This document shows, in pieces, positions 21,506 through 32,902 of a stretch of 64,000 nt of DNA; the first letter of the stretch is position 1; every line of letters begins with the position of its first letter. The position numbers and the translations under genes were made by a program. The notes below the pieces were generated by a model. It saw only the letters and a program-made list of their open reading frames with translations. It had not been told where the DNA came from and searched no databases. Source of the stretch: Bedellia somnulentella (taxonomy: Eukaryota; Arthropoda; Insecta; Lepidoptera; Bedelliidae). The stretch is taken from contig OY755178.1 in the NCBI GenBank assembly GCA_963576735.1, forward strand, positions 14,756,001 through 14,820,000, written 5' to 3'.

Positions 21506-22201
21506 ACAGTCAGAGTTTATAGTCATAAGTATTTATAAGATAAACTTGTAACCTTCCACATAACTCTACCAAGAATGAATAGAAACAAATTTACAAAAAG
21601 GTGTACAAAAATACAAATACGACAGAAAGTTATGACGCTAAAGTTGTAGTAGATAGGTCCCGCGAGATAGCTCGGCGACGGCACACATTATCACTCTACT
21701 GTTTTCTAAAACGACACAAATAAAACGTAGTGTAATTGAAAATAGCTTGGAAAAGCACATAACTTTGCTACATATGGATAAATTGAAATAAAATATAATA
21801 GAAAAGTATATTATGAACAGTTTTTAATCATAAAATAGTAATAATAATAGCTTTGAAGTTTCGGCGTAATAAAACACTACCCTAATGCTTCCAGCGGGTG
21901 GCATTCTTATTTTTCCCATCTTTTTCCCACCGCTAACCCATTTTGGGATAAGACCCGTAAGTATGTACGCATGCCATACTCTGTTTAGGAATTACACTAC
22001 TTACTATAAATACCGATTAAGTTAGCCTCAAATTAAGTGCAATAATGATCTGTGGAATGGAACACTACATCGATGACACACTTGGAAATACAATATGCTT
22101 AGACACAACTATTTTTCATTTTTATCATATAACTGTTGCATTTTCATATCATAACTTATATTCACTAGACCTCAGACATTATCAAAGTGTATTTATAACA
22201 C
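21506..22201. other. Spacer with a family B remnant
   Basis: 21893-21975 looks like a worn minus-strand family B piece (TTTTGGGATAAGACCCGTAA, CCCATCTTTTTCCCA). Nothing else recognised. Confidence 0.4.
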
Positions 22202-22216
22202 TTAAATATCATAACT

Positions 22217-22574
22217 AGTCCAGTGGGTAGAACACCCGCCCGAAAAACAGAAGGGCGTCAGTTCCAATCCTGGGACGGGCCTACACCAATTTGTCTTTTC
22301 TAAAGTCATATGTGTGGTTAATTTATCATGGTTGCTAACGGTGAGGGAAAACATCGTGAGGAAACCCACATGGCTGAGTTGTACATAGTCATGTGACAGT
22401 GTATTCGTACAAAAACGGCGATAGGCCTACCCCCTATCACGTGAGTACACTGTCAAAGCAAAACGTGGGTACCTTCTCTGGAAACTAGATGGCGCTTGCC
22501 ATGTGAGTTCAGGAGTATTGGTACCTCTGCCAACCCCTTCGGGGATAAACGGCGTGAACGTTTTATGTTATGTT
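22217..22574 (+). mobile_element. Full-length tRNA-derived SINE (family A)
   Basis: 358 bp flanked by a 15-bp direct repeat TTAAATATCATAACT (22202-22216 and 22575-22589), the target duplication expected of LINE-driven retroposition. The head has an A-box-like GTGGGTAGAACACC and a B-box-like AGTTCCAATCC. The body carries GTGAGGGAAAACATCGTGAG and the 3' end CCAACCCCTTCGGGGATAAA with CGGCGTGAACG and a GTTATG tail. It serves as the reference copy for the family A pieces listed here. Confidence 0.85.
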
Positions 22575-22892
22575 TTAAATATCATAACTACTTCTACTAA
22601 TAATCAATTTTAATTATCTTCAGTAAAATAACAACAGTAAAAAAATACAGTTTCAAAAAAGAGAGCAGCCTAAACAAAATGTTATTTCGGGTAGCGCAAC
22701 AGTTGTCTTGAAATTAATTTTGTTTTGTCTTTGAGCACGATCCGTTGTAGCAAGTTTCCCAATTGTTTGTCTCTAATGAGGCCAAGATCAATCAGACCTT
22801 TGAATTATCAGGCTATGTTGGGTAAATTTAGAGGGAGGAACCATTATGTGAACTTATAAAGCTACTTATTATACATAACTATAAATAACTAT

Positions 22893-23135
22893 TGCCGTGT
22901 AGTGCCGGCTTAGAATGTCGCTCCCCTTTCTACCCACGGGTGTCATAAGAGGCGACTAAGGGTATTGGGGCTTTTTATTGGATTTTCGGGCGATGCGGTT
23001 GGAGACCCATCACCAAAAACCTTTATTTTTACCATCTTTTCCCCACTCAACTTCCAAAAGTGGCTGAGGAATTTATAATTCCTTAGCTCTGGTTACCCCT
23101 TCTAGGGAAATAAAGCCGTGAGTATATGTATGTAT
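22893..23135 (-). repeat. Family B repeat
   Basis: Reverse-complement copy from GCCGTGTAGTGCCGGC to CCGTGAGTATATGTATG. Confidence 0.8.
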
Positions 23136-23154
23136 AAATAAAAAATAATACATA

Positions 23155-23462
23155 GGAGCACTGCTTCTCGTGCAGGCGATGAGGGTTCAAATCCCGATTC
23201 AGGCCTACACCAATTCGTCGTTTCTAAAGATATATGTGTGGTTATTCTATCATGGTGAGAGAAAACATCGTGAGGAAACCGACATGACTGAGTTGTACTC
23301 AGGCATGTGACAGTGTATTCGTACAAAACGGCGAAACGCCTGCCCCCTATCACGGGAGTACACCGTCCAAAACGCGGGTACTCGTGCTCGTGGTAACATC
23401 AGATGACAATGTCACGTGATGTTCACACGTATTAGTACCACTGCCAACCCCTTCGGAGATAA
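23155..23462 (+). repeat. SINE, family A
   Basis: Has a B-box-like GGGTTCAAATCCCG, then GCCTACACCAATTCGTCG, GAGAAAACATCGTGAGGAAA and the 3' end CCAACCCCTTCGGAGATAAA. The A-box region is worn. Confidence 0.75.
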
Positions 23463-24493
23463 ATGTAGCACTTGTATTTTCATCACATGACAAATATTGA
23501 AGGGTGTATTAATATTAATAGAAAGCCTACGTTGTTTACAATATAATGCCTTTGTAAAGCTTACTTACCTCGATAGTTTTTTTTTTACATTTTGACGTTT
23601 CTTTATCTTTTCTTAGGGTGTCTAAGAAATAGCTTGAAAAATACTGTTTTACACATAGATTAATATCTTAGTACTGAGATTTACATACCAAACATAAAGG
23701 TTTTGCTAAGGTTTTATACCTTAACTCAGACTGCTTTTCTACATGAGGATCTAATATTCGAAAAGTGTAATTGAAACCCAAATCAAGTATCTAATAAACT
23801 TTGAAGAACAACTTGTTTTAAACAATACTTTATACAATGTTTTGAATGACATATGGCGCCGCCGAATGCAAACCGGCGGTTTTATAGCTAGCCGCATTCA
23901 ATCCATAGGGCTGCAGGTTGGGGACAAGGGCAAAAAAGTAAGGTAAGGATTGGAACCCATCACTAACGATACTTTATTTCTACCATGTTCTCCCCTATCA
24001 ACTTCCAAATGTGGCTGAGGAGTTGCTAGCTGTGAAGCTTTGGCCACCCCTTTTTTGGATTTATGGCGAAATTGCTCCGGATAACAATTAAAAATGATCA
24101 GTCAAAAAACATCCTCTATCCTTTTGATGACACTTATTATATTATTTATTTTATTTTATTTTCTTCGGAAAACTTAAATCCTAATATCTTAATAGCTAAC
24201 CAACATTTATAACTTAATGCCAATTAAAAGTTTCCACATATGACTAATTATATGGATTTATTTATTATAATAATAATAATTTAAATTACAATAAACCATT
24301 TTGCGCACAGTTAACGTAAAACAAAATTAACATTACTGTGGTTACATAAGTAAAAAAGGACAAGGCGACAAAAAAAAACATATATCTTAAATTACATTGC
24401 CTAAAACAAATTACCTTTCGAAGAACTGAGCAGAGATATTTTAGTTATGTGTGTTATAAAGTAAGAAATATTCTTCAGGTACTATCATTTAAA
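23463..24493. other. AT-rich spacer with a family B remnant
   Basis: 23945-24070 is a minus-strand family B piece (CCCCTATCAACTTCCAAATG, GTGGCTGAGGAGTTGCTAGC). The rest shows no frame or repeat end that I recognise. Confidence 0.45.
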
Positions 24494-24632
24494 TACGAGG
24501 GCGGGTCAATAAGTCCGTGACTTTTTGAATTTCTGACCTCTTTACTGAAACAGCAACACTGCTCCTGTGAACAGGCATCTGTCAGTTGACTCCTGTCTAA
24601 TTTTTAAGTTGCTGCGTCAGTTAGTTTGTGTT

Positions 24633-24650
24633 TGTACTTGCTTCGGCAGT

Positions 24651-24690
<40 letters not shown>

Positions 24691-24828
24691 GGCCCCTGCG
24701 CAAGGATGACACGCAAAATCGTGAAGCGTTCCACATTTTTCAAAAAGTAAGCTGTTTCTATTTCACTCTGACGCTGGCAGAATGTATAAATTGTATACGA
24801 GGGCCAATGAACAAGATAATAGTAATAA
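24633..24828 (+). mobile_element. U6 snRNA-chimeric retroinsertion in mariner
   Basis: The direct repeat TAGTTTGTGTT lies at 24622-24632 and 24829-24839. Between the two copies are a complete U6 sequence, then about 88 bp of other sequence (AAGTAAGCTGTTTCTATTTC... to GGCCAATGAACAAGATAATA) ending in an AT-rich GATAATAGTAATAA tail. Target duplication plus tail is the signature of LINE-mediated retroposition. U6 joined to the 3' end of another RNA is known in mammals from template switching by a LINE reverse transcriptase. The identity of the 3' partner here is not established. Confidence 0.75.
24634..24740 (+). ncRNA. U6: U6 spliceosomal snRNA sequence (probable retrocopy)
   Basis: The 107-nt sequence has every U6 landmark in order: the 5' stem-loop GTACTTGCTTCGGCAGTAC, CATATACTAAAATTGGAACG, the ATACAGAGA box that pairs with the 5' splice site, the AGC triad in GATTAGCATGG, the internal stem-loop CCCCTGCGCAAGGATGACA and a 3' TTTTT. 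I see no damaged position, and the 5' stem stays paired. U6 forms the catalytic core of the spliceosome. The sequence upstream is mariner, and I see no PSE or TATA at the expected distance, so it is probably a retrocopy, though internally it could still encode normal U6. Confidence 0.9.
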
Positions 24829-24986
24829 TAGTTTGTGTTAGACAGCTATTTTTATCAGACTACTCACACATTTGAGGAGAAAATGGAAAAAAAAATAAAA
24901 AAAAACCATTACCTAAGGGGACTCTGCACCATCGATTTCAATGGTAAAAAAGTGGTTTACTGAATTTTGTTGTGCAAGCACTCAAG

Positions 24987-25796
24987 ATGTCGAACGTCCC
25001 TGACGCCCAGTTGAGGACTCTACACCCGAAACAATCGAAAAAAATTCACGATATGGTGTTGGCCGACCGAAGATTGAAAGTGCGAGAGATTGTGGAAGCC
25101 GTAGGGATCTCGCATGGCTCAGTGGTTTCAATTTTGAATGATCACTTGGGCATGAGAAAGCTTTCCGCAAGATGGATGCCGTGTTTGCTCACAGTCGACC
25201 ACAAACACAATCGTGTAACAACTTCACAGGAAGGTTTGGCTTTGTTTAATCGCAATGTGGAGGAGTTTTTGCGCCGTTTTGTAACCGTGGACGAAACATG
25301 GATCCATCACAACACACCAGAGACCGGCGCCAAAGAAGGCCAAGGTGGGTTTGTCAGCCAATAAAGTTATGGCGACTGTTTTTTGGGATGCACGCGGGAT
25401 AATCCACATTGACTACCTACAAAAGGGAAGAACAATCAATGGGGAATATTATGCCAACTTATTGGACCTGATTCAATGACGATTTGAAAAAAAACCGACC
25501 TCATTTGGCCAAGAAAAAAGTTCTTTTCCACCAAGACAATGCAAGGGTGCACACATGTGCAGTTGCCATGGCAAAAATCCTATGAATTGCTCCCTCATCC
25601 GCCCTATTCTCCAGATTTGGCTCCGAGCTACTACTATTTGTTCCCAAACCTGAAGAAATGGCTAGGTGGAAAAAGATTTGACGCCAATGATGAAGTCATC
25701 TCGCAAACAAAGGCCTATTTTGAAGCCTCGACAAATCATTTTTTTTTTGGAAGGGATAAAAAAAATTGGAGAAGCGTTGGACAAAGTGTATAGAGC
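24987..25796 (+). pseudogene. Mariner transposase, disrupted
   Basis: Pieces in order: a helix-turn-helix part with VLADRRLKVREIVEAVGISH; the WMPCLLTVDHKHNRV linker; FVTVDETWIHHNTPE with the first catalytic Asp; a frameshift with apparent internal deletion near 25325-25345; VMATVFWDARGIIHIDYLQK; a stop near 25478; the second Asp in HQDNARVHT; another shift; and HPPYSPDLAPSYYYLF with the third Asp, followed by a C-terminus ending at about 25793. The usual mariner N-terminus is also eroded. The DDD-type triad can be recognised, but no continuous protein can be made. Confidence 0.85.
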
Positions 25797-25890
25797 TCAA
25801 GGGAGACTACGTTGAAAAATAAAATTATTTTTTTATCAAAAAATCTGTGTTCTATTCCAAAAGTCACGGACTTATTGACCCGCCCTCGTA

Positions 25891-26137
25891 GTATGCGCAT
25901 CGTTTATTACTGACACAATTTAGTTTACTAACAAATTTAATTATCTTCTTTATTTTCATACTTGTAAATTGTGCAACATTATCCTAACGACAAAAAAAAC
26001 TTACCAGCAAAAGTCCATTGCGTTGAATACATACATAGTCAGGCAGGAGAGAGTATGTACCCTAAGAATAAGAAAGCCTTCATCTTTGTAGTTTTATATA
26101 TTCTTGAGACAATAAAGGGTTCCCCATTTAATCTATA
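25891..26137. other. No recognised feature
   Basis: Short AT-rich spacer between mariner and Helitron copy 2. Confidence 0.5.
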
Positions 26138-26256
26138 TCTATACTTATAATAAATCTGTAGAGAGGTCAATTCTCTACATGAAATATATTTTCAAAATAA
26201 CTATCAGGTGGTGATTAGGGATCGATACTGATGCCAAAAATGCAATCAGTAAAATT

Positions 26257-26294
<38 letters not shown>

Positions 26295-27122
26295 GGTTTG
26301 TATGTTCCTTATGGAAACAAAAACTACTCGACGGATTTTAACGAAACTTGGTACAATTCATATATTCATATATTCTTCATACTCCTGCGCAGGTTTTTGT
26401 ATACTTTCCAGCAGAGAAGTAAAGGGGAATTTTGGGAAATTTGGGGAAAACGGGATAAGTTACTCCATTTTTTAAGCTTCCGTCGCGTGTGCAGCCTTAA
26501 TGGTTAAACTTACATAGAAATCATGTGTGGCGGAAATATTCTTCATAAAATTATCTAAAAAAATCCTCAACAGTATATGTCTATCTTTTATGGTTGACTC
26601 ACAATAACGCGTGTAATTCCTGATAGCTTAGCAGTTTGAAACATCCTGGTTATATTTGTTTACTCTTACATTTGTAAACCTCTCACTCATCCCTAATTTA
26701 AAAAAGGTAACATTATTACCTATTCAATAAAAAAAGAATCATAGAAATTGGTAGACAAACACCGAAATTATACATAAAATAAGCCATCGCGCCCGTGATC
26801 GAAACTAAATATTTACTAATTTACATATAACATACTAGATGGCGCCAGTAGTTGCATCCTACGTAACGTAATGATTTATTTTTTAGATTGTTATAAATAC
26901 TTCATGACGTTTTATTCCAAAATTTGCTATTAAACGGAAAAACTGAACCGTTCATTAAAGCGCATTCAAAGTCACCAAACAACTTTGTTTAGGGAGTGCT
27001 ATAAATTTAATAAATTGAAAACATTGCGCTGAATTTCACAGTGCTTGAGCAGTGACTGAGGAAAGAAACCTCAGATATTTAAAAAACAACGCTACCCGTG
27101 CGAAGCTGGGACGATCCACTAG
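26138..27122 (+). mobile_element. Non-autonomous Helitron, copy 2
   Basis: Starts TCTATACTTATAATAAATC and ends GACGATCCACTAG. It has a (TGTC)n tract at 26260-26294 and is the same family as 399-1404. It abuts copy 3 with a single T between the CTAG and the next element. Confidence 0.85.
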
Positions 27123-28099
27123 TACTTATAATAAATCTGTAGAGAGGTCAATTCTGTACATGAAATATATTTTCAAAATAACTATCAGGTGGTGATTAGG
27201 GATCGATACTGATGCCAAAACTGCAATCAGTAAAATGTTTGTTTGTCTGTCTGTCTGCCTGTCTGTCTGTCTGTCTGTCTGTCGGTTTGTATGTTCCTTA
27301 TGGAAACAAAAACTACTCGACGGATTTTAACGAAACTTGGTACAATTATTCTCCATACTCCTGGGCAGGTTTTTGTATACTTTCCAGCAGAGTAGTAAAG
27401 GGGAATTTTGGGAAATTTTGGGAAAACGGCAGAAGTTACTACATTTTTTAAGCTTTCGTCGCGTATGCAGCCTCAATGGTTAAACTTACATAGAAATCAT
27501 GTGTGACGGAAATATTCTTCATAGAATTATCTAAAAAAAAACTTCAACAGTTTATGTCTATCTTTTACGGTTGACTCACAATAACACGTGTAATTCCTGA
27601 TAGCTTAGCAGTTCGGAACATTCTGATTATATTTGTTTACTCTTACGTTTGTAAACCTCTCACTCATCCCTAATTTAAAAAAGGTGACATTATTACCTAT
27701 TCAATAAAAAAAGAATCATAGAAATCGGTAGAGAAACACCGAAATTATACATAAAATAAGCCATCGCGCCCGTGACCAAAACCGAATCGTTACTAATTTA
27801 CATATAACATACTAGATGGCGCCAGTAGTTGCATCCTACATCACGTAATGATTTATTTTTTAGATTGTTATAAATGCTTCATAGCGTTTTATTCCAAAAT
27901 TTGCTATTAAACGGAAATACTGAACCGTTCATTAAAGCGCATTAAAAATCACCAAACTACACTGTTTAGGGAGTGCTATAAATTTAATAAATTGAAAACA
28001 TTGCGCTGAATTTCACAATGCTTGAGCAGTGACTAAAGAAAGAAACCTCAGATATTTAAAAAACAACGCTACCCGTGCGAAGCTGGGACGATCCACTAG
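27123..28099 (+). mobile_element. Non-autonomous Helitron, copy 3
   Basis: Begins directly after copy 2 with TACTTATAATAAATCTG, lacking the first bases TCTA, and ends GATCCACTAG. A (TGTC)n tract lies near 27240-27283. This is a head-to-tail pair. Confidence 0.85.
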
Positions 28100-28870
28100 T
28101 AGGTAATAAAATGCGTCATGGTCAGCAACAAAAAACGGTACGAATTAACGTTTAGTTTCATTTCGAATAGTGAAAAGTTATAGGCATATAAATGGCGCAA
28201 CAGTTGACTATAAATCGAGCGATTCTTCCCTCGTGATTTGTTTCGCGCTAGTTTCCCGGGACCACACTATTACAGATAAGGTAGGCACGGTAATAGAAAG
28301 CCACCAAGCCTATAATCCGCTAAGCCCGGCCGGGCGGCATGAGATCCGTAATCTCCGGCTACAACCATTGATTTTTTTTTCATATCTCGTTGACCTACAA
28401 ATATACAATTCCGTTTTTGTTTAACCCAGTTACCTTACGTTCGTTTTGAGTTGAATATTACTTTTAAATGTTTGTTTTTTAACTGATACATTTTGAAATC
28501 TTTCTCAAGTTTACTTTGATTTCGTATATTTTTATTTTAGTTTATTTTGGCCAGACAGACAAAAGAATTGTGGTGAGGGGTACTGCTATATTATACGAAT
28601 AACTAACATATGAATGTAAAAATAACTTAACGTTGCGTGCATTTTGTTTTCATAATATTTAAATGGTGCAGAAGAATACTTGAAACGGGTTTGTACTCTT
28701 TTTAATTAAAGCATGATTTAAAGTATATACTATGGCACAGACTTTTATAATCCATATTGTTATCTTGTTGCTATATAATTCTAAACACCGGTATACATAG
28801 TTTCCTATTTCAATATGTTCTAATATAAGTTTAATAAATTAGCCTCACCTAACATCATTCAATAGCAATA
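28100..28870. other. Unrecognised sequence
   Basis: Contains an 84-codon frame at 28170-28424 with no known motif. No splice pattern or repeat end was recognised. Confidence 0.4.
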
Positions 28871-29395
28871 AAACAACCGAAAATAAACAATCTAGTACTA
28901 AAAAGTACGAAATAAGTTTTTTTAATTGAATATGAGTACTGTGATTGATACCTTAGCAATTTCTTTATTCCACACGCGTCAGTTCAACCTACCTAAATAT
29001 TACAATTCTCTTAAATTAATTTGTGAGCCGGTGCCAGCCTCGATGATAATTGATAATAAGAAGTGTGTATTTCGCACTTCATATACATGTAAAATGTAGG
29101 GTACCTTGTAGTTGTAGGGTAAATTGATTTTTGCACGTATTATCATATAAAACGTTAGGCGAAAGATATATATTGTTTAGATTGTAATAATCAGAGATAG
29201 ATAGCAGGGTGAATTTACTTTTGTTTGTCTGGCACCGACTCAAAAATTAATTTAAGAGAATTGTAATATTTAGGTAGGTTGAACTGACGCGTGTGGAATA
29301 AAGAAATTGCTAAGGTATCAATCACAGTACTCATATTCAATTAAAAAAACTTATTTCGTACTTTTTAGTACTAGATTGTTTATTTTCGGTTGTTT
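28871..29395. repeat. Fold-back element with about 166-bp inverted arms
   Basis: 28871-29037 is the reverse complement of 29230-29395 (outer end AAACAACCGAAAATAAACAA, inner end around GGTGCCAG). The 192-bp middle is non-coding. A strong hairpin is predicted by eye. No target duplication is obvious. Confidence 0.75.
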
Positions 29396-29635
29396 CTCTA
29401 TGAAGTCGGTTTTCTTTTTGTTAAAAATTATTTTATTTTACGAGTTTTAGAGATGGGTAGACCTGGCAAAGATGCCTCTCGGATGAGGAAGCGACAGTTA
29501 CTGTATTATTCTTCGTATTTCCGGTATTTCTATTATAGTACGATATTAAATAGGCTCAACCATATGTAACCTTACATTGTTCTTAAAATCCTTCGAAAGG
29601 CGATGGTCTTCAATTCTACATCTCAAGAAAGACTC
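29396..29635. other. No gene recognised
   Basis: Contains GAAGTCGGTTTTC near 29402, a motif that also ends the repeat at 30080-30320. Otherwise unassigned. Confidence 0.4.
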
Positions 29636-29803
29636 AAACGCTCACGCCGAATATCCCTGAAGGGGTTAGCAGAGGTAGTAATACTTCTGAATATCACGTG
29701 ACATTGTCACCTGTTGTTCAGAGTACCCACAATTTATTAGGCAGTGTTCTCACGTTATACAGGGCAGGCCTATCGGCGTTTTGAACAAATACACTGTCAC
29801 ATA
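29636..29803 (-). repeat. 5'-truncated SINE, family A
   Basis: Plus-strand text runs GCTCACGCCGAATATCCCTG, AAGGGGTTAGCAGAGG, ATCACGTGACATTGTC to TACACTGTCACATAA, the complement of the family A 3' half. No tRNA head. Confidence 0.7.
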
Positions 29804-30079
29804 ATTGTGAGTTTCGACAGTCCCCTCGATTTCCTGGGATGCCATCATCAGATCCTGGTCTCATGGTACTTTCTCGGTAACAATAACATAACAAAAGAAA
29901 TGTTTAGTGAACCTGTACTTCTCTTCATAAAAGCTACGAAGAGGAGTATAAATCTATATAGAATGTGGAAAGAACTGTTTCCTAATACCTAGTGATTGAG
30001 GATCCACACCTTCTATCATCAGCTCAGCAGCATAACAATATGATTTTCAGAAGCAAATGCCAATATAAGTTCAGAAAGT

Positions 30080-30320
30080 ATGTAAAACGCGGTACATTTG
30101 CCTATAAAATTTGAGGGTTCCCCTTGATTTCTCCAGGATCCCATCATCAGACCCTAATATCCTCATCATGGTACCAATCCGGGAGTATCTTCTTTCGAAT
30201 AAAAAAATAATAATCAAAATCGGTTCATAAATGGCAAAGTAATCGGCGAACAAACATAAAAAAAAAAATATACCGGTCGAATTGAGAACACTCCTTTTTT
30301 TGAAGTCGGTTAAAAAACAG
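30080..30320. repeat. Interspersed repeat ending GAAGTCGGTTAAAAA
   Basis: Blocks CCTTGATTTCTCCAGGATCC, CATCATCAGACC, CATGGTACCAA, AATCAAAATCGGTTCATAAA and TACCGGTCGAATTGAGAACA form a pattern that I recognise as frequent in lepidopteran genomes. The element class is unknown to me. Confidence 0.55.
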
Positions 30321-30785
30321 TTCAGATGCATAAGATATATTTCGAAAACAAATACAAAAACTTATTTCACAGTTATAAAATTGTAGCAACAGTTTACTCT
30401 ACTCAAAACCCTGAAAAGTTTCATACGCAATCATAACTCGATGTATGCACACTAACAATGAAAAGGAGGTTATTGCAAATCGAGGATGTTCGCGCATAGG
30501 CCCCCTGACAGACCCAATCGATTCAGCAACAGGTAAGCCCCTGTGAAACTCTCGACTCGTGACTTACATTGAACGCAAATTTGCCAAGATAGACTCGACC
30601 ATTTACCTGTTTTACGTCGCCTTACAGTCTTATTTCACTTAGTTTAGTTCCTTTTCTTAGGAGGATTTTTCAATTTTAGGATAAGAGTTTTGTGGGGACT
30701 AAAAGGAACGTTGTTTTGTTAACGTAAAATAAAACAATAGTTAGATCTGCGGGTCTTTTTGCGAATCAATGACTTTTTGTTTTTA
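30321..30785. other. No recognised feature
   Basis: No gene or repeat terminus identified. A stretch near 30470-30620 is less AT-rich than its surroundings but has no convincing frame. Confidence 0.4.
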
Positions 30786-30904
30786 TCTATACTTATAATA
30801 AATCTGTAGAGAGGTCAATTCTGTACATGAAATATATTTTCAAAATAACCACCAGGTGGTGATTAGGGATCGATACTGATGCCAAAAATGCAATCAGTAA
30901 AATT

Positions 30905-30958
<54 letters not shown>

Positions 30959-31753
30959 GGTTTGTATGTTCCTTATGGAAACAAAAACTACTCGACGGAT
31001 TTTGACGAAACTTGGTACAATTATTCTTCATACACCTGCGCAGGTTTTTGTATACTTTCCAGCAGAGTAGTAAAGGGGAATTTTGGGAAATTTTGGGAAA
31101 ACGGGAGAAGTTACTCCATTTTTTAAGCTTCCGTCGCGTGTGCAGCCTCAATGGTTAAACTTACATAGAAATCATGTATGACGGAAATATTCTTCATAAA
31201 ATTATCTAAAAAAAAATTTTCAGCAGTTTATGTCTATCTTTTACGGTTGACTCACAATAAAACGTGTAATTCCTGATAGCTTAGCAGTTCGGATCATTTT
31301 GATTATATTTGTTTACTCTTACGTTTGTAAACCTCTCACTCATCCCAAATTTAAAAAAGGTAACATTATTACCTATTCAATAAAAAAAGAATCATAGAAA
31401 TCGGTAGACAAACACCGAAATTATACATAAAATAAGCCATCGCGCCCGTGATCAAAACCAAATCTTTACTAATTTACATATAACAAAATGGCGCCAGTAG
31501 TTGCATCCTACATCACGTAATGATTTATATTTTAGATTGTTATAAATACTTCATAGAGTTTTATTCCAAAATTTGCTATTAAACGGAAATACTGAACCGT
31601 TCATCAAAGCGCATTTAAAATCTATATGCTATAAATTTAATAAATTGTAAACATTGCGCTGAATTTCACAATGCTTGAGCAGTGACTGAAGAAAGAAACC
31701 TCAGATATTTAAAAAAACAACGCTACCCGTGCGAAGCTGGGACGATCCACTAG
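30786..31753 (+). mobile_element. Non-autonomous Helitron, copy 4
   Basis: TCTATACTTATAATAAATC start and GATCCACTAG end, flanked by A and T, with a (TGTC)n tract at about 30907-30957. Small internal deletions set it apart from copies 2 and 3. Confidence 0.85.
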
Positions 31754-32121
31754 TATATGAATAAAAAGATAACATTAAGTATTATTTACTTTAACTAAAT
31801 ATGGAGGGACTCTTAAAATTCCAATGTTAGTGAATTGCATCTTTTGTTCCATTCCACTCCAAAAGATGGCTGGATTAAATGAGTTGTGTTAATGTTTATT
31901 CAATTAACTTAAATTCATCGATTTGAAGATTTACGATATTGATAAGAAATGAAAACTTCGTGTTTTACGAATATGTTCATATACATACATATACTGCAGC
32001 CATTAGTTCCCGCATCTTTTAAACGGGAAATATAATTTAAAAAAAAATATACAGGCCTAATTTTGAACACCTTCAAATGTTTTTTTTTTATTTCCATATG
32101 GTTCTCAATCTCACACAAATA
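31754..32121. other. No recognised feature
   Basis: AT-rich spacer; a short open frame on the minus strand has no recognisable motif. Confidence 0.45.
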
Positions 32122-32131
32122 TATCACCAAA

Positions 32132-32288
32132 CATACATGACATAACATAACATAAACGTTCACGCCGTATATCCCCGAAGGGGTTGGCAGAGGTACTAAT
32201 ACTTCTGAACATCACGTGACTTTGTCACCTGGTGTTCGGAGTACCCACGTTTTGCATGGACAGTGTACTCACGTGATAGGGGCAGGCC
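32132..32288 (-). mobile_element. 5'-truncated SINE, family A, with target duplication
   Basis: Flanked by TATCACCAAA at 32122-32131 and 32289-32298. The plus strand begins with the tail GACATAACATAACATAAACG, then CACGCCGTATATCCCCGAAG, and stops at CAGGCC. 5' truncation is typical of retroposed copies. Confidence 0.8.
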
Positions 32289-32902
32289 TATCACCAAAAA
32301 TAATATATTATAAATCAGTTTTTTTTGCAAAATGAAAGAAACAGTAAGCCTACCTTTTATCAAACAAAGAAAAACGACGAACCTTTTCACAAAGAATTGA
32401 ATTGATCGACCTCGTTAAAAATTCTATTCAGTAAAATGTTATAAAATATCCTTAGAAAATATTTTTTTAGAAAGTTTTTTCATTCTTTTGAAGAACTGTA
32501 TACTAATGTATATGTTTATATGTGTATGTCTATTAGGGTGCTTCTTATTTTTCGATGTTTGAAAAATTACTGCGTCAGCCCGTCATTCGCTTCTGTCATC
32601 TACAAAACGAGCTCACATTTTTTATTTAATTTTTAGATTGAATTTTAAGGGTCGCTACCTACTGTCAAAGTTTGAAAAAATCGTAAAAATTATAGTTTGC
32701 AGTTCATTGTGTGCATATCAGTTATAAACATTGTTTACAATAATAAAACATAGGAAAGCAACTCTTTGTCGCATTGTCCAATACAAGGACACTCGCACAG
32801 TCACAACTGGATTTGGATTAGGCAGGCAGTGCAGCGACACAATGCTGTGACAGAGAGTGCACGTTCCGTTGTGTTTTGACCCGTACCGCGTTTTGTTATA
32901 TC

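Larger units (their letters stand above)
24496..25888 (+). mobile_element. Mariner element, inactive
   Basis: Terminal inverted repeats of about 28-30 bp (CGAGGGCGGGTCAATAAGTC at the left, its complement ending at 25888) are flanked by TA on both sides (24494-24495, 25889-25890), as in mariner/Tc1 insertions. The transposase is broken. A U6-containing insertion of about 196 bp sits in the 5' untranslated part, with its own 11-bp target duplication. Confidence 0.9.

Noticed and set aside
28170..28424. 84-codon frame as a small gene
   Set aside because: No recognisable motif, no splice or promoter context, and length within chance expectation for the region.
1216..30957. (GTCT)n / (GACA)n arrays as CRISPR-like repeats
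   Set aside because: They are plain microsatellites without spacers, inside eukaryotic Helitrons.
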